Shown: positions 34,003 to 42,712, numbered from the stretch's first letter. The stretch: 64,000 bases of DNA from Haloarchaeobius amylolyticus (GCF_026616195.1 NZ_JANHDH010000002.1:434001-498000), one strand, 5' to 3'. Program-made: numbers and translations. The notes: a model not told the origin generated them from the sequence alone.

Positions 34003-35931
34003 ATGATGTCTAATAGGTTGACGGACCTAGGAAGGGCGGATCGACGAGAGATACTGACACTTCTTGGCGGACTCGCCGGCTCTGCTGCGGTCTCGGGGGC
34101 GGCTGCTGCCGACGACGGGGGCTACGACACGGTGGTCGACATCGTCGACGCGGGTGCGGACCCGACGGGCGAGGAGCCAATCGACGGCGTCCTCGCCGAG
34201 GTAGCCGACGACGACACCCTGGTCGAGTTCCCGGACGGCCGCTACAAGATCAACCGGGTGGACCTCTACGACACCTCGAACCTCGGGCTCCGCGGCGTGG
34301 GCGACGACGTGACGCTCGTGGCGGACGAGGACCACGCCGAGGACTTCTGGATCGCCGGTGCGAGCACGCGCGACCTCCTCTTCGAGAACTTCACGCTGGA
34401 CCACACCGGCGACGGCGTCGACCCCTCGGTCGAGTTCGGGAGCCACGACGGCCTCGTCGTCCGGAACATCGTGAAGAAGGGCTCGCAGGACGGTGACAAC
34501 ACCGCCTTCGGGTTCCGGACGTACCACGACTGGAGCGAGACGCTGGTCGAGAACCTCCAGCTGCCGGACGGGAGCAAGGCGGTCGGCCCCGTCGGCATCT
34601 GGGTCGACGGCGACGGGACGACCACGTTCCGGGACTGCCACGTCGAGGGGTACGGCAACAACGGCCTGTACGCCTCCTGGTCGAACGGGCCGGTCCACGT
34701 CGAGGGCGGCGTCTTCAAGGACAACGACCGGGCGCAGGTCCGCCTCGGCAGCGCGGGCAGCTACGTCGACGGGGCCGAGGTCGTCGTCGACGACCCCTCG
34801 GGCGACGACCCCTGTACCGGGGTCCGCATCTCCGACGGGCTCGGGCCGGTCACCATCTCGGACTGCGACATCTCCATGACGGGCGGCCGCGGGACCGGTG
34901 CCGTGTTCGTCGCGGAGGACGGCGGTCACATGGTGCTCGAGGACTCGCGCATCCACGTCGGGCCGGACTACACGGCGAACCTCTCGGGCGGGACCCGGAC
35001 CTCGCCCGGCGTCTACGTCGACGAGGCACCGGACGCCCCGGAGCTGGACCACGACATCGTCCGGACCTCGATCACCGGCGGCGGGGACTACTACCCCGCC
35101 ATCGTCGGCAGGCGCGACGACGTGAACGTCCTCGACTCCTGTATCCAGTGGGACGGCCCGGTCGGCATCCGGTTCCACGGGACGACCGCGAACGACGTGA
35201 AGAACACCAACATCACGGTCGACGGCCCGGCCATCGAGGGCGACGCAGAGGTCGTCGACGTGACCTCCGGCGACTCGTGTCCGATGCCGAACCTCGGCGG
35301 CGGTGGCGACGACGGGAGCTCGTCGGACGACGGCGGCGATTCGTCGGGCTCGCTCGCCGACGTCCCGCTGCCCATCAACGCCAGCCGGATGACCTACCCG
35401 ACGATGGGGACGAGCAACGAGAACCCGACGCTGACCGTCTACGGGAACTTCGTCTACCCCAACACGAAGCGGTTCGTCGAGGAGAACCTCCCGGCCATCG
35501 TCTCCGAGTTCGTCGAACCGGGCCACATCAACGTCCAGTTCCGGTCCATCGCGTACCCGACCGGCCACTACCTCAACAGCGTCGAGGGCGAGGAACGTCT
35601 CGCCCAGCTCGCACTCGGCGTCTGGGACAAGAACAACTGGGAGAACTACTGGGGCGTCTTCGAGTACCTCTTCGCGAACCAGGGCGACATCGAGTGGCAG
35701 ACCTGGGGCGACGCGAAGAACATGCTCCAGGACGCGGGCGTCGAGCGCGTCGCGGGCTGGCTCCCCGGCCTCGCCTCCGACGACTACTACGGCGACGAGG
35801 TCTACCAGTCCCGGCTCGACGCGGCCGACGCCGGCCTCGACTACGTCCCGCAGGTCGAGTTCCAGGGCGACCTCGCGGACGCGAACATGGCGACCGGCGA
35901 CCTGCTGGAGTGGATCGGCGACCGGCTCTGA
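34003..35931 (+). CDS. TAT-exported beta-helix/DsbA-like fusion (paralogue)
   Basis: 642 aa from ATG 34003 (ATG 34006 equally possible; a GTG at 33979 would add 8 residues). Signal ADRREILTLLGGLAGSAAVSGAAAADD. Beta-helix at ~45-430 with the same strand pattern as the protein at 26648 (GNNGLYASWSNGPVHVEGGVFKDN). A Gly/Ser/Asp linker (GGGGDDGSSSDDGGDSSGS) leads to the DsbA-like domain: LTVYGNFVYPNTKRF with Y485-P-N-T488 in place of CXXC, WENYWGVFEYLFANQGD, and YVPQVEFQG with cis-Pro616. Loss of both cysteines in both copies, with the rest of the fold preserved, implies a selected non-redox use. Shorter than its paralogue by about 23 residues. Confidence 0.82.
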   Translation: MMSNRLTDLGRADRREILTLLGGLAGSAAVSGAAAADDGGYDTVVDIVDAGADPTGEEPIDGVLAEVADDDTLVEFPDGRYKINRVDLYDTSNLGLRGVGDDVTLVADEDHAEDFWIAGASTRDLLFENFTLDHTGDGVDPSVEFGSHDGLVVRNIVKKGSQDGDNTAFGFRTYHDWSETLVENLQLPDGSKAVGPVGIWVDGDGTTTFRDCHVEGYGNNGLYASWSNGPVHVEGGVFKDNDRAQVRLGSAGSYVDGAEVVVDDPSGDDPCTGVRISDGLGPVTISDCDISMTGGRGTGAVFVAEDGGHMVLEDSRIHVGPDYTANLSGGTRTSPGVYVDEAPDAPELDHDIVRTSITGGGDYYPAIVGRRDDVNVLDSCIQWDGPVGIRFHGTTANDVKNTNITVDGPAIEGDAEVVDVTSGDSCPMPNLGGGGDDGSSSDDGGDSSGSLADVPLPINASRMTYPTMGTSNENPTLTVYGNFVYPNTKRFVEENLPAIVSEFVEPGHINVQFRSIAYPTGHYLNSVEGEERLAQLALGVWDKNNWENYWGVFEYLFANQGDIEWQTWGDAKNMLQDAGVERVAGWLPGLASDDYYGDEVYQSRLDAADAGLDYVPQVEFQGDLADANMATGDLLEWIGDRL

Positions 35932-35956
35932 GCCGAGACGGGCGACCGTCCCGCGT

Positions 35957-35971
35957 TTAACACTGGTGTAA
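35957..35971. promoter_or_regulatory. TTA-N9-TAA dyad with extended palindrome
   Basis: The core TTAACACTGGTGTAA is flanked by CGCG on both sides, so the dyad extends over about 27 bp with CAC/GTG inner arms. It lies between the second beta-helix gene and the lipoprotein deacetylase, too far (about 200 nt) from the latter's start to be its core promoter. Operator candidate. Confidence 0.4.
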
Positions 35972-36130
35972 TCGCGGTCTCCGGCGGGTGAGCGACGGTT
36001 CTCGCGAGCGGCCCGCCCCGGCGGATTTGACGGGTTTCGAGACGGTTTCCACGCGACTCTCGACAGCGGGGTCGTCCGGGACGGTCGCGTCCGTGACGCC
36101 CGCTCGTCCTCGCAGCGCACGGACAGGTGC

Positions 36131-36145
36131 TTATCCTGATTATAA
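36131..36145 (+). promoter_or_regulatory. TTA-N9-TAA promoter element of the lipoprotein deacetylase
   Basis: CTTATCCTGATTATAATA: TTA, nine bases, TAA ending at 36145, exactly 31 nt before the ATG at 36176. The same 18-base string, with two differences, recurs upstream of the gene at 56833. Confidence 0.55.
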
Positions 36146-36175
36146 TATTACGGGTGTCGAGAGAAAACCGACTCG

Positions 36176-37480
36176 ATGGTCGAAGACAGAACGAGACGCC
36201 GAACCCTGAAGACCCTCGGGCTGGGCGCACTCGCCGGCCTCGCCGGCTGTATGAACCAGGGCGAACAGAACACCTCCCCCACGAACACCACCCGGACGAC
36301 GGCGCGCGCCGGGACCGGAACCGACACGACGACCCAACAGGAGGGCACCGACACGACGACAGACGGCGACAAGCAGAAGCAAGAGGCGGCCGTCGTCGAC
36401 GACTTCGAGCAGCTCTCCGCGTGGAAGGTGAAGAACGGCGACCTGTCCGCGATGACGGAGAACGCCTACGCCGGCAGCCAGTCGGCGGTCATCACCCGCA
36501 AGAACGGCGAACCCGTCATCGAACGGTCGCTCGACGCGGACTTCGAGGGGTCGAACCTCTCGATGGCGGTGAACCTCGACGCCGAGAAGCACGCCGTCCT
36601 CCAGATCACGCTGCTCAACGAGAACAACCAGAACTCGGTGCAGCTGGCCGAGTCCATCCGGCACTCCGCGAGCGGGTTCTGGCACCGCCTCGACCTCGGG
36701 ACGACCGAGGTCAGCGGCCTGCCGAACCTCGGCGACGTGACGAAGATCCGCATCCGCCTGAAGGGTGCCGGCAGTGGCGGCAAGATCCGCGTCGACGACC
36801 TGCGGAAGGTCGGCTCGCCCGACCAGGGCTACGTCGCGCTCGTGTTCGACGACGGGCAGGCCTCGGACTACACGAAGGCCTTCCAGACGCTCAAGCAGTA
36901 CGACATCCCGGCCACCTCCGCGGTCGTCACCGAACACGTCGGGAACGACGGCTTCCTGACGATGAAGCAGATGGAGGAGATGAAGAGTGCGGGCTGGGAG
37001 TTCGCGTCCCAGACCGCCACCCACAAGAACCTGCTCTACGCCTCCCGGCTGGAGGCCCAGGAGGAGGTCGTCGGGTCGAAGGAGTGGCTGGTCGACCACG
37101 GCTTCAAGAAGGGCGCGAAGAGCTTCATGTACCCCTACGGCCTGTACGACTCGCAGGTCACGAACTTCGTCTCCAAGCACTACGACATGGGCTTCGGACT
37201 GTTCAGCGCCCGGAACGCGGCCAGCGGGAACATCACGGACCAGATGACCATCTCGCGCGGCAACGGCCGCCACGTCGACCAGGCCGCCTCCCAGGTCGAC
37301 TTCGCGAGCCTCTACAACGACCTCGAGGTCATCACCTTCCACGGCATCGACCGGGAGGGGAAGATGGACATCTCCTCGGGCGAGTTCGAGGAGTTCGCAC
37401 AGTACCTCTCCAACGCCGACGTGAAGCCGATTACCCTCTCGAAGATCCCCGACGTCGCCCAGCCGAAGGACGGCTGGTGA
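36176..37480 (+). CDS. TAT lipoprotein polysaccharide deacetylase with N-terminal carbohydrate-binding-like domain
   Basis: 434 aa. Signal RTRRRTLKTLGLGALAGLAGC: twin arginine plus lipobox Cys. A Thr-rich linker (residues 25-65) precedes a beta-sandwich resembling a CBM (VVDDFEQLSAWKVKNGDLSA...HRLDLGTTEVSGLPNLGDVTKIRIRLKGAG). The NodB-like domain follows: VALVFDDGQASDYTKAF (Asp pair), WEFASQTATHKNL (metal His), SFMYPYGLYDSQVTNFV and VITFHGID. All expected metal ligands seem present. It would deacetylate surface polysaccharide at the membrane face. Together with the protein at 28667 it gives two secreted deacetylases of different anchoring in this island. Confidence 0.87.
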   Translation: MVEDRTRRRTLKTLGLGALAGLAGCMNQGEQNTSPTNTTRTTARAGTGTDTTTQQEGTDTTTDGDKQKQEAAVVDDFEQLSAWKVKNGDLSAMTENAYAGSQSAVITRKNGEPVIERSLDADFEGSNLSMAVNLDAEKHAVLQITLLNENNQNSVQLAESIRHSASGFWHRLDLGTTEVSGLPNLGDVTKIRIRLKGAGSGGKIRVDDLRKVGSPDQGYVALVFDDGQASDYTKAFQTLKQYDIPATSAVVTEHVGNDGFLTMKQMEEMKSAGWEFASQTATHKNLLYASRLEAQEEVVGSKEWLVDHGFKKGAKSFMYPYGLYDSQVTNFVSKHYDMGFGLFSARNAASGNITDQMTISRGNGRHVDQAASQVDFASLYNDLEVITFHGIDREGKMDISSGEFEEFAQYLSNADVKPITLSKIPDVAQPKDGW

Positions 37481-37597
37481 CGAGGCCGGCCCGTTCGTCT
37501 CGGCCCGGTCCCCGCTTCGCAGTCGCGTAACGACGACCTGTTCTTCGTACGCTAGTGGCGACGTGACGCCCACAGTGGCGTCGCCGCCGCGTGCACC

Positions 37598-38176
37598 TCA
37601 CTCGCGTCCTCGCCCGGTCACGGCGCGGTAGAGCCCGGCCGCGACCGGGAAGCCGTCGACCGCCCAGAGGACGGTCACGGCGGTCACCAGCGCCAGCTCG
37701 AACAGCAGGAACCCGGAGAGCCCGCCGGTCAGGAGGTCGTGCAGGAAGCGCAGGAAGTACCGCGAGGCGTTGGTCAGGACGCCGTCGACGGGCGCGCCCT
37801 CGCGCTCCATGACCGGCCACAGCACGGCGTGGACCCAGAGCCCGTCGCCCCGCATCGCCGGGTAGATGACGTCGCCGAGCAGGTGCGAGAGGTAGCCGAC
37901 CGCGAAGGCCGCGAACAGGTGCGGGCGGTCGAGCCGCCGGGTCAGCGCCGCGACACCGGCGAGGAGGAACGGGGCGACGAACAGCGAGTGGACGACGGAG
38001 TAGCCGGTCGCGGTCACGCCGAGCGTCCACGAGAGCGGTTTGTCGACGAGGTCCGGGAGGAGCGTCGCCAGGGCGACCACGGCGACCGCGACGCCGCGCG
38101 GTCGCTCACCCGCCGTGACGCGGACGGCCAGCGAGTAGCAGACGTAGCCGAACGCGAGGTGTTCCCACGGCCACAT
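37598..38176 (-). CDS. YdjM-type membrane-bound metal-dependent hydrolase
   Basis: 192 aa with about four to five helices. Motifs of the YdjM/LexA-regulated membrane hydrolase family: MWPWEHLAFGYVCYSL at the start (W-x-H-x-x-x-G), LLPDLVDKPLSW, GYSVVHSLFVAPF and VGYLSHLLGDVIYPA, which supply conserved His/Asp metal ligands. In archaea the function is unknown; phospholipid or lipid-linked substrates have been suggested for the family. Located downstream of the DUF1616 gene on the same strand (105 bp gap), possibly co-transcribed. Confidence 0.85.
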   Translation of the reverse strand: MWPWEHLAFGYVCYSLAVRVTAGERPRGVAVAVVALATLLPDLVDKPLSWTLGVTATGYSVVHSLFVAPFLLAGVAALTRRLDRPHLFAAFAVGYLSHLLGDVIYPAMRGDGLWVHAVLWPVMEREGAPVDGVLTNASRYFLRFLHDLLTGGLSGFLLFELALVTAVTVLWAVDGFPVAAGLYRAVTGRGRE

Positions 38177-38281
38177 CGGTCTCCTATCGAACGTGCCGCC
38201 AGGGGCTCATGAACGCCCCGGTCGGCGTCGAGTCGGTCGTGCCCGTGGCTGTCCGGCCGGCAGGCAGGCGGTGTCCCGGTG

Positions 38282-39205
38282 TCATGCGGTGCGGAAGGTG
38301 AGCACCCGGTACGCGGACTCGCGCGACGGGTCCGCGGGCGCCTCGCCCCTGTACAGCAGCATGACGACCCGGACGCTGTCGTCGCCCGGTGCGGAGACCT
38401 GCACCGTCTTCCGGGCGCGTTCGCCGGCCTCGGTCGAGACGGTGGTCCGGGAGAGTTCGCGCTGTGCCTGCACCTGGACCTCGCCGTCGTCGCCCTCGGA
38501 GACGCGCTGGACGGTCGTGACGATGGTGTACTCCTGGTCTTGCCCCTCGTGATTGTCGACGACGAGGGTCGGGTTCTCGTTGCCCTGGAGCACCGCGGCC
38601 TCCTGGATGCTCTGGTCGCCCGTCTCGACGGTGAACTCGGTGAACCCGCTCGTCGCGGGGCCGTAGGCGACCGCGAAGCCGACGCTCCCGAGCGCGAGCA
38701 GGATGCTCACCACCAGTGCGACGTTGTAGACGGTCGTCGGCGAGCTCCCACCCCGGAAGGCGTCGCGCTGCTGGGTGAACAGCACGGCCCGGAGCGGGAC
38801 CGAGAAGCCGTGTCGGTCGCTCGCCGGGACCCGGAACCGCCGGAACAGGCCGACGACGGTGAAGAGGGTCGTCAGCCCCGCGACCCCGGCGAGGATGGGG
38901 AGCAGGGTGATGCCCAGTGGCGTGAAGTTCGCCACGAGGGCGACGAGGGCGACGAGGGCGATGCTCATGGCGACGGTGAGGCCGAACCGTTCGCTCCAGG
39001 CGATGCCGGTGTCTCGCTCCGAGGCGTCGGACCGGCCGCGGGGGAACAGCACGACGGAGACGGCGTACCCCGGCAGGAAGAGGACGAACAGGCCGGTCGC
39101 GACGGTCCGTGCGACCGGCACGTGCAGGTATATCGAGGCGGCCCCGACCGCGGTCAGTGCGAGGACGACGAGGGCGTCGAGGAACCACAACTTCGTGCGA
39201 CTCAT
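38282..39205 (-). CDS. DUF1616 membrane protein
   Basis: 307 aa. Four to five N-terminal transmembrane helices (FLDALVVLALTAVGAASIYLHVP; FVLFLPGYAVSVVLFPRG is the DUF1616 hallmark), another helix near 180, and a C-terminal extracellular domain rich in beta strands (TLVVDNHEGQDQEYTIVTTVQRV). DUF1616 proteins occur in archaeal glycosylation and surface gene clusters; their reaction is unknown. Promoter element at 39236-39250 sits 31 nt before the ATG. Confidence 0.85.
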   Translation of the reverse strand: MSRTKLWFLDALVVLALTAVGAASIYLHVPVARTVATGLFVLFLPGYAVSVVLFPRGRSDASERDTGIAWSERFGLTVAMSIALVALVALVANFTPLGITLLPILAGVAGLTTLFTVVGLFRRFRVPASDRHGFSVPLRAVLFTQQRDAFRGGSSPTTVYNVALVVSILLALGSVGFAVAYGPATSGFTEFTVETGDQSIQEAAVLQGNENPTLVVDNHEGQDQEYTIVTTVQRVSEGDDGEVQVQAQRELSRTTVSTEAGERARKTVQVSAPGDDSVRVVMLLYRGEAPADPSRESAYRVLTFRTA

Positions 39206-39235
39206 CGCGTGTGCCTACCCGCCCGGACGTGTTTA

Positions 39236-39250
39236 TTACCGGCAGAGTAA
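39236..39250 (-). promoter_or_regulatory. TTA-N9-TAA promoter element of the DUF1616 gene
   Basis: Minus strand GCCTTACTCTGCCGGTAATA: TTA, nine bases, TAA ending at 39236, 31 nt before the ATG at 39205. Confidence 0.5.
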
Positions 39251-39298
39251 GGCGGTGGTCGGCCGCTGCTCCGGCCGGGAGGTCACGGGGAGCGGGAC

Positions 39299-39313
39299 TT
39301 AACAGCGGAGTAA
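39299..39313 (+). promoter_or_regulatory. TTA-N9-TAA dyad upstream of a small gene
   Basis: GACTTAACAGCGGAGTAAAC; the next plus-strand start (39383) is 70 nt downstream, implying a ~40-nt leader if this is the promoter. With 39236-39250 it makes a back-to-back pair in the divergent region, 48 bp apart. Confidence 0.4.
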
Positions 39314-39382
39314 ACAGTTGCGGTCGGACAACGATTGGGAGGGACTCACACACTTACAAGGCAGGAGTCGAGACGGGTGGAC

Positions 39383-39592
39383 ATGCCAGAACACGACATC
39401 GTCTCGGTGGCACTCGCCGAGACCACGACCCGTGACGACCTCCGCGTCTCGCTGGTCACCATCCTCGACGCCGCGGCCAGCGAGGGTGTCGACCTCGGTG
39501 AGACCCTCGACGTCGGGGAGGAGGGCAGTCTCGGGTCGGCACTCCCCCTGGAACACGTCGCTGGCGTACGCCCGGCTGAGGCCGGCGACTGA
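39383..39592 (+). CDS. small acidic hypothetical protein
   Basis: 69 aa: begins MPEHDIVSVALAETTTRDDLRVSLVTILDAAASEGVDLGETLDVGEEG. Strongly acidic with haloarchaeal composition and GC-rich third positions. No family recognised. ATG 39383 is preferred over open upstream codons because a dyad promoter element lies at 39299-39313. Confidence 0.5.
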   Translation: MPEHDIVSVALAETTTRDDLRVSLVTILDAAASEGVDLGETLDVGEEGSLGSALPLEHVAGVRPAEAGD

Positions 39593-39719
39593 GCACGCGC
39601 GTCGCGGTCCGCGAGAAGGAGTCTCTCCTGCTGGCGCTCGTCGATCGAGTACCGATGGTCGTCCCTGTTGCACCCACCGAGCTGTACAGCCACTGCGCCG
39701 TCTCGGAACGGGACCGGCC

Positions 39720-40010
39720 TCACGAGGTGAGCTCGGGCGCGATGTGTTCTCGCTCCCACTGGTAGCGCTCCCTGATGGCCTCCTTCCCGTCCTCGGATAT
39801 CTCGTAGAAGTTCGTTCGACCGTCGATGCAGCCCTTCTCGACCAGGCCTTTCTCGACGAGTGTATCGAGATTCCGGTAGAGACGGCCGTGTGGGAGGGTA
39901 CAGTCGAGCGACTCCTCGATCTCTTTCTTCAGTTCTCGACCGCTGGGCTCGTCCATCTTCGTGAGCACGACGAGCAGGTTGTGCTGGAATCCGGTCAGAT
40001 CTGTCCTCAT
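39720..40010 (-). CDS. PadR-family transcription regulator
   Basis: 96 aa. Winged helix with FQHNLLVVLTKMDEPSGRELKKEIEESLDCTLPHGRLYRNLDTLVEKGLVEKGCIDGRTNFYEISEDGKEAI: the L-P-H-G-x-L-Y-x-x-L-x-x-L signature of PadR-like regulators. Such proteins dimerise through a C-terminal helix and usually repress. It is a single gene divergent from glmM, 218 bp away, so glmM is a possible target; no dyad specific to it was identified. Confidence 0.9.
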   Translation of the reverse strand: MRTDLTGFQHNLLVVLTKMDEPSGRELKKEIEESLDCTLPHGRLYRNLDTLVEKGLVEKGCIDGRTNFYEISEDGKEAIRERYQWEREHIAPELTS

Positions 40011-40184
40011 GCTTCACTCTATTGTTCCACGTACCCACACAAATACCCGCGCGGCCGTTGCTAAACCTACACCATCTATAATCCGCGCAACAGACGACTG
40101 CGGCGGGTTTTGGCACTGGATAAGACCGGGGGGACCCCCCACGAAGACGGTGTCAGAAATAAAACATACCCGGCTATGCGGTCG

Positions 40185-40199
40185 TTACCACTCGTATAC
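40185..40199 (+). promoter_or_regulatory. TTA-N9-TAC promoter element of glmM
   Basis: TTA (40185-40187), nine bases, TAC (40197-40199) in GTATACTTATACC; the ATG at 40229 is 30 nt on. A near match to the island promoter class. Confidence 0.4.
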
Positions 40200-40228
40200 T
40201 TATACCCGGGCCTCCCGTGGCATCCGGC

Positions 40229-41563
40229 ATGTTCGGTACCAGCGGGATCCGCGGCGAGTTCGGTACGACTGTCACCTGCGACCTCGGGCTCTCGGTCGGG
40301 CGCGCCGTCGCCTCGGCGGGCTACGACCGGGTGGTCGTCGGGCGCGACGCCCGCGAGAGTGGCGAACCGCTCCAGCAGGCGGTCGTCGCGGGCCTGCGCG
40401 AGGCCGGGGCGAGCGTGGTCGACGTGGGGCTGGCGGCGACACCGACGGTCGCGCGCGCCATCGCGCGCAACGACGCGGCCGCGGGCGCGGTCGTCACCGC
40501 GTCGCACAACCCGCCGCAGGACAACGGTATCAAGCTCTGGAACCCGTCCGGGCAGGCGTTCGACGCGGCCCAGCGCGAGGAGATCGCCCGGCGCGTCCGC
40601 GAGGAGGACGTGGACCTGACCGGCTGGGACGGCGTCGGCGGCCAGGAACAGGACGACGGCGCCACCGCGGCCCACGAGGCGGCGCTGCGCGCGGCGGTCG
40701 ACCTCGACGACACCGACCTCTCGGTCGTCGTGGACGTGGGCAACGGGGTCGGCGGGCTCACCGCCTCGGTCCTCCACGACCTCGGCTGCGACGTCCAGAC
40801 GCTCAACGGTCAGCCCGACGGGCGCTTCCCCGGCCGGCCGAGCGAACCGACCGCCGAGCACTGCGAGAGCCTGCAACGACTCGTCGCGGAGACGGCCGAC
40901 CTGGGCATCGCCCACGACGGCGACGCCGACCGGATGATGGCGGTCACCGAGGACGGCGAGTTCGTCGCCGGCGACGTGCTCATGGCACTGTTCGCGCGCG
41001 AGGCCGCGGGCGAGGGCGACCGGGTCGCGGCCCCGCTCAACACCAGCCTCGCGGTCGACGACGTGCTGGAGCGCCAGGGCGCGTCGGTCGAGCACACGAA
41101 GGTCGGCGACGTGTTCGTGGCCGAGGCGGCGACCGACCCGGACGTGGTCTTCGGCGGCGAGCCCAGCGGCGCGTGGATCTGGCCCGCGGAGACCCTCTGT
41201 CCCGACGGCCCCCTCGCGGCGTGCAAACTCGTCGAACTCGTCGCGGGGGCGGACTCGCTCGGTGCGCTGGCCGACTCCGTCGAGACCTACCCCATCCGCC
41301 GGGACAGCGTCGAGACGAAGGCCAAGGGCGCGGTCATGCGCGAGGTCGAGACCGCCCTCCGCGAGGAGTACGAGTCGGTGAACGACCTCGACGGCATCCG
41401 CGTCGACACCGAGGCTGGCTGGTTCCTGGTGCGTCCCAGCGGGACCCAGCCGCTCGTCCGTATCACGGCCGAGGCCCGCGGCGACGCGCGCGCAGACGAA
41501 CTCTTCGAGCACGCCCACCGGCTGGTCACCAGTGCGACGAGCGCGAAGTCCCGCAGCGACTGA
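40229..41563 (+). CDS. glmM: phosphoglucosamine mutase GlmM (phosphohexomutase family)
   Basis: 444 aa from ATG 40229. Four phosphohexomutase signatures are seen: FGTSGIRGEFG at the start, phosphoserine loop VVTASHNPPQDNG near residue 92, metal loop AHDGDADRMMAV near 230, sugar-binding GGEPSGAWIW near 312, and phosphate-binding RPSGTQPLVRI near 410. Converts GlcN-6-P to GlcN-1-P in UDP-GlcNAc synthesis. Archaeal phosphohexomutases can be GlmM, PMM or PGM; the presence of glmU and glmS within 10 kb argues for GlmM. Confidence 0.85.
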   Translation: MFGTSGIRGEFGTTVTCDLGLSVGRAVASAGYDRVVVGRDARESGEPLQQAVVAGLREAGASVVDVGLAATPTVARAIARNDAAAGAVVTASHNPPQDNGIKLWNPSGQAFDAAQREEIARRVREEDVDLTGWDGVGGQEQDDGATAAHEAALRAAVDLDDTDLSVVVDVGNGVGGLTASVLHDLGCDVQTLNGQPDGRFPGRPSEPTAEHCESLQRLVAETADLGIAHDGDADRMMAVTEDGEFVAGDVLMALFAREAAGEGDRVAAPLNTSLAVDDVLERQGASVEHTKVGDVFVAEAATDPDVVFGGEPSGAWIWPAETLCPDGPLAACKLVELVAGADSLGALADSVETYPIRRDSVETKAKGAVMREVETALREEYESVNDLDGIRVDTEAGWFLVRPSGTQPLVRITAEARGDARADELFEHAHRLVTSATSAKSRSD

Positions 41564-41585
41564 CCAGCCGGCTAGCACGTTCCCT

Positions 41586-41600
41586 TTAGCTCATCGCTAG
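41586..41600 (+). promoter_or_regulatory. TTA-N9-TAG promoter element of the alpha/beta-hydrolase lipoprotein
   Basis: TTA (41586-41588), nine bases, TAG (41598-41600) leading into TAGTAAAC; the ATG at 41630 is 30 nt on. Confidence 0.45.
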
Positions 41601-41629
41601 TAAACCCGGTTCCCGACGTACCGGGACGT

Positions 41630-42430
41630 ATGACCGCGGACCAGCGCAGACGACGGTTCCTCGCCTCCCTGAGTGCTGTCGCCGCGACCGGCGTCGCGGG
41701 CTGCCTCGGCGGCGGTGCGGGCGACGGACGGCCGACCGAGGACCCCACGAGCACCGACGCCGCGACCGGCACCGACCGGAGCGCCGAGGACACGCCCGGG
41801 ACCGGTGAGAAACACAAAGACGAGGGCGACTCCTCGACCGCGACCACGCGGACCGACCCCCACACCGTCGAGTTCGAGTCGCCCGCGGGGACCACCGTGA
41901 CCGGCACCATCGCCGGCGCGGGGAACTGCGGCGTCATCTTCGTCCCGCAGATCGACCGCGACAGGGAGAGCTGGCGACCCCAGGTCGAGCAGTACGCGGC
42001 CGCCGGCCACCGCGTCCTCGCCATCGACGAGGGCGAGCACAAGACCGCGGCGGTGCTGGGGGCCGTCTCGTACCTTCAGGACGAGGGTATCCAGCAGCTC
42101 GTCGTCGTCGGGGCGAGTTCCGGGGCCGAGGCCGCCGTGGAGGCGGCGGGCCGCGAGCTGGCCATCGACGCGGTCGCCGCGCTCTCACCCGGCGGCGGGG
42201 TCGAGGCCGCAGGGAGCCTCGACGCGCGGCTGTTCGTCGCCGTCAGCATGGGCGACGACGACCGGTTCGTCGACACCGCGGAACGGCTGCACGAGGCCGC
42301 ACGCGGCCCGAAACGTCTCGTTCGACTGGAGGGCGACGCCCACGGACAGGGCATCTTCGAGACCGAACAGGGCGACAGACTCCGACGACTCCTCGGCCGG
42401 TTCGTGACGACCGCCTGTGGTGAGCAGTGA
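41630..42430 (+). CDS. TAT lipoprotein, alpha/beta-hydrolase fold
   Basis: 266 aa. Signal RRRRFLASLSAVAATGVAGC gives a twin-arginine lipoprotein. A Thr/Asp-rich linker to ~residue 80, then an alpha/beta-hydrolase domain of the dienelactone-hydrolase type: GNCGVIFVPQIDRDRESW, HRVLAIDEGEH, the nucleophile elbow VVGASSGAEAAVEAA (Ser in G-A-S-S-G), FVAVSMGDDDRF (acid) and EGDAHGQGIFE (His). An esterase acting on glycan substituents or lipids at the cell surface is plausible; substrate unknown. Confidence 0.8.
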   Translation: MTADQRRRRFLASLSAVAATGVAGCLGGGAGDGRPTEDPTSTDAATGTDRSAEDTPGTGEKHKDEGDSSTATTRTDPHTVEFESPAGTTVTGTIAGAGNCGVIFVPQIDRDRESWRPQVEQYAAAGHRVLAIDEGEHKTAAVLGAVSYLQDEGIQQLVVVGASSGAEAAVEAAGRELAIDAVAALSPGGGVEAAGSLDARLFVAVSMGDDDRFVDTAERLHEAARGPKRLVRLEGDAHGQGIFETEQGDRLRRLLGRFVTTACGEQ

Positions 42431-42444
42431 CGGATAACGGTCGC

Positions 42445-42459
42445 TTACGAGCGCATTAA
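42445..42459 (+). promoter_or_regulatory. TTA-N9-TAA dyad in the gap before glmU
   Basis: CGCTTACGAGCGCATTAA matches the island promoter consensus. Transcription from it would begin near 42485-42490. No protein-like gene follows before glmU; see the RNA candidate at 42490. Confidence 0.4.
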
Positions 42460-42489
42460 ACCGGCTCGCACGTCGGGACAGTCGCGTTA

Positions 42490-42712
42490 TGTGGCTCGTA
42501 GTAATGGGGAACCGGGTTCAAGGCACGAGTGCCGGTGGTCACACTGGCGAGGTGAAAGCCCTCAGCAGTCGTCGCCCAGCGCAACATCACAGTCATCGCC
42601 CGGGAGTTGCCCACCTCCCGGTCGATCTTCGTCCATCCCCCACCGGACGACCGATCCCCTCAGATGTTGGCAGGGCACCCCCAACCATCCCATCTTCTCG
42701 TTGCCATTTTTT
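42490..42712 (+). ncRNA. candidate non-coding RNA or long leader
   Basis: The 359-bp gap 42431-42789 has an island-type promoter at its left end, a perfect 7-bp hairpin (CCGGGAG 42600-42606 with CTCCCGG 42615-42621), a nested CGGTCG/CGACCG pair (42619-42624 and further on) and a T6 run at 42707-42712, a typical archaeal terminator. Its base composition is unlike coding DNA. A 413-codon open frame through it and into glmU has implausible amino-acid content. Low confidence; only the order promoter-hairpin-T-run supports it. Confidence 0.22.
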
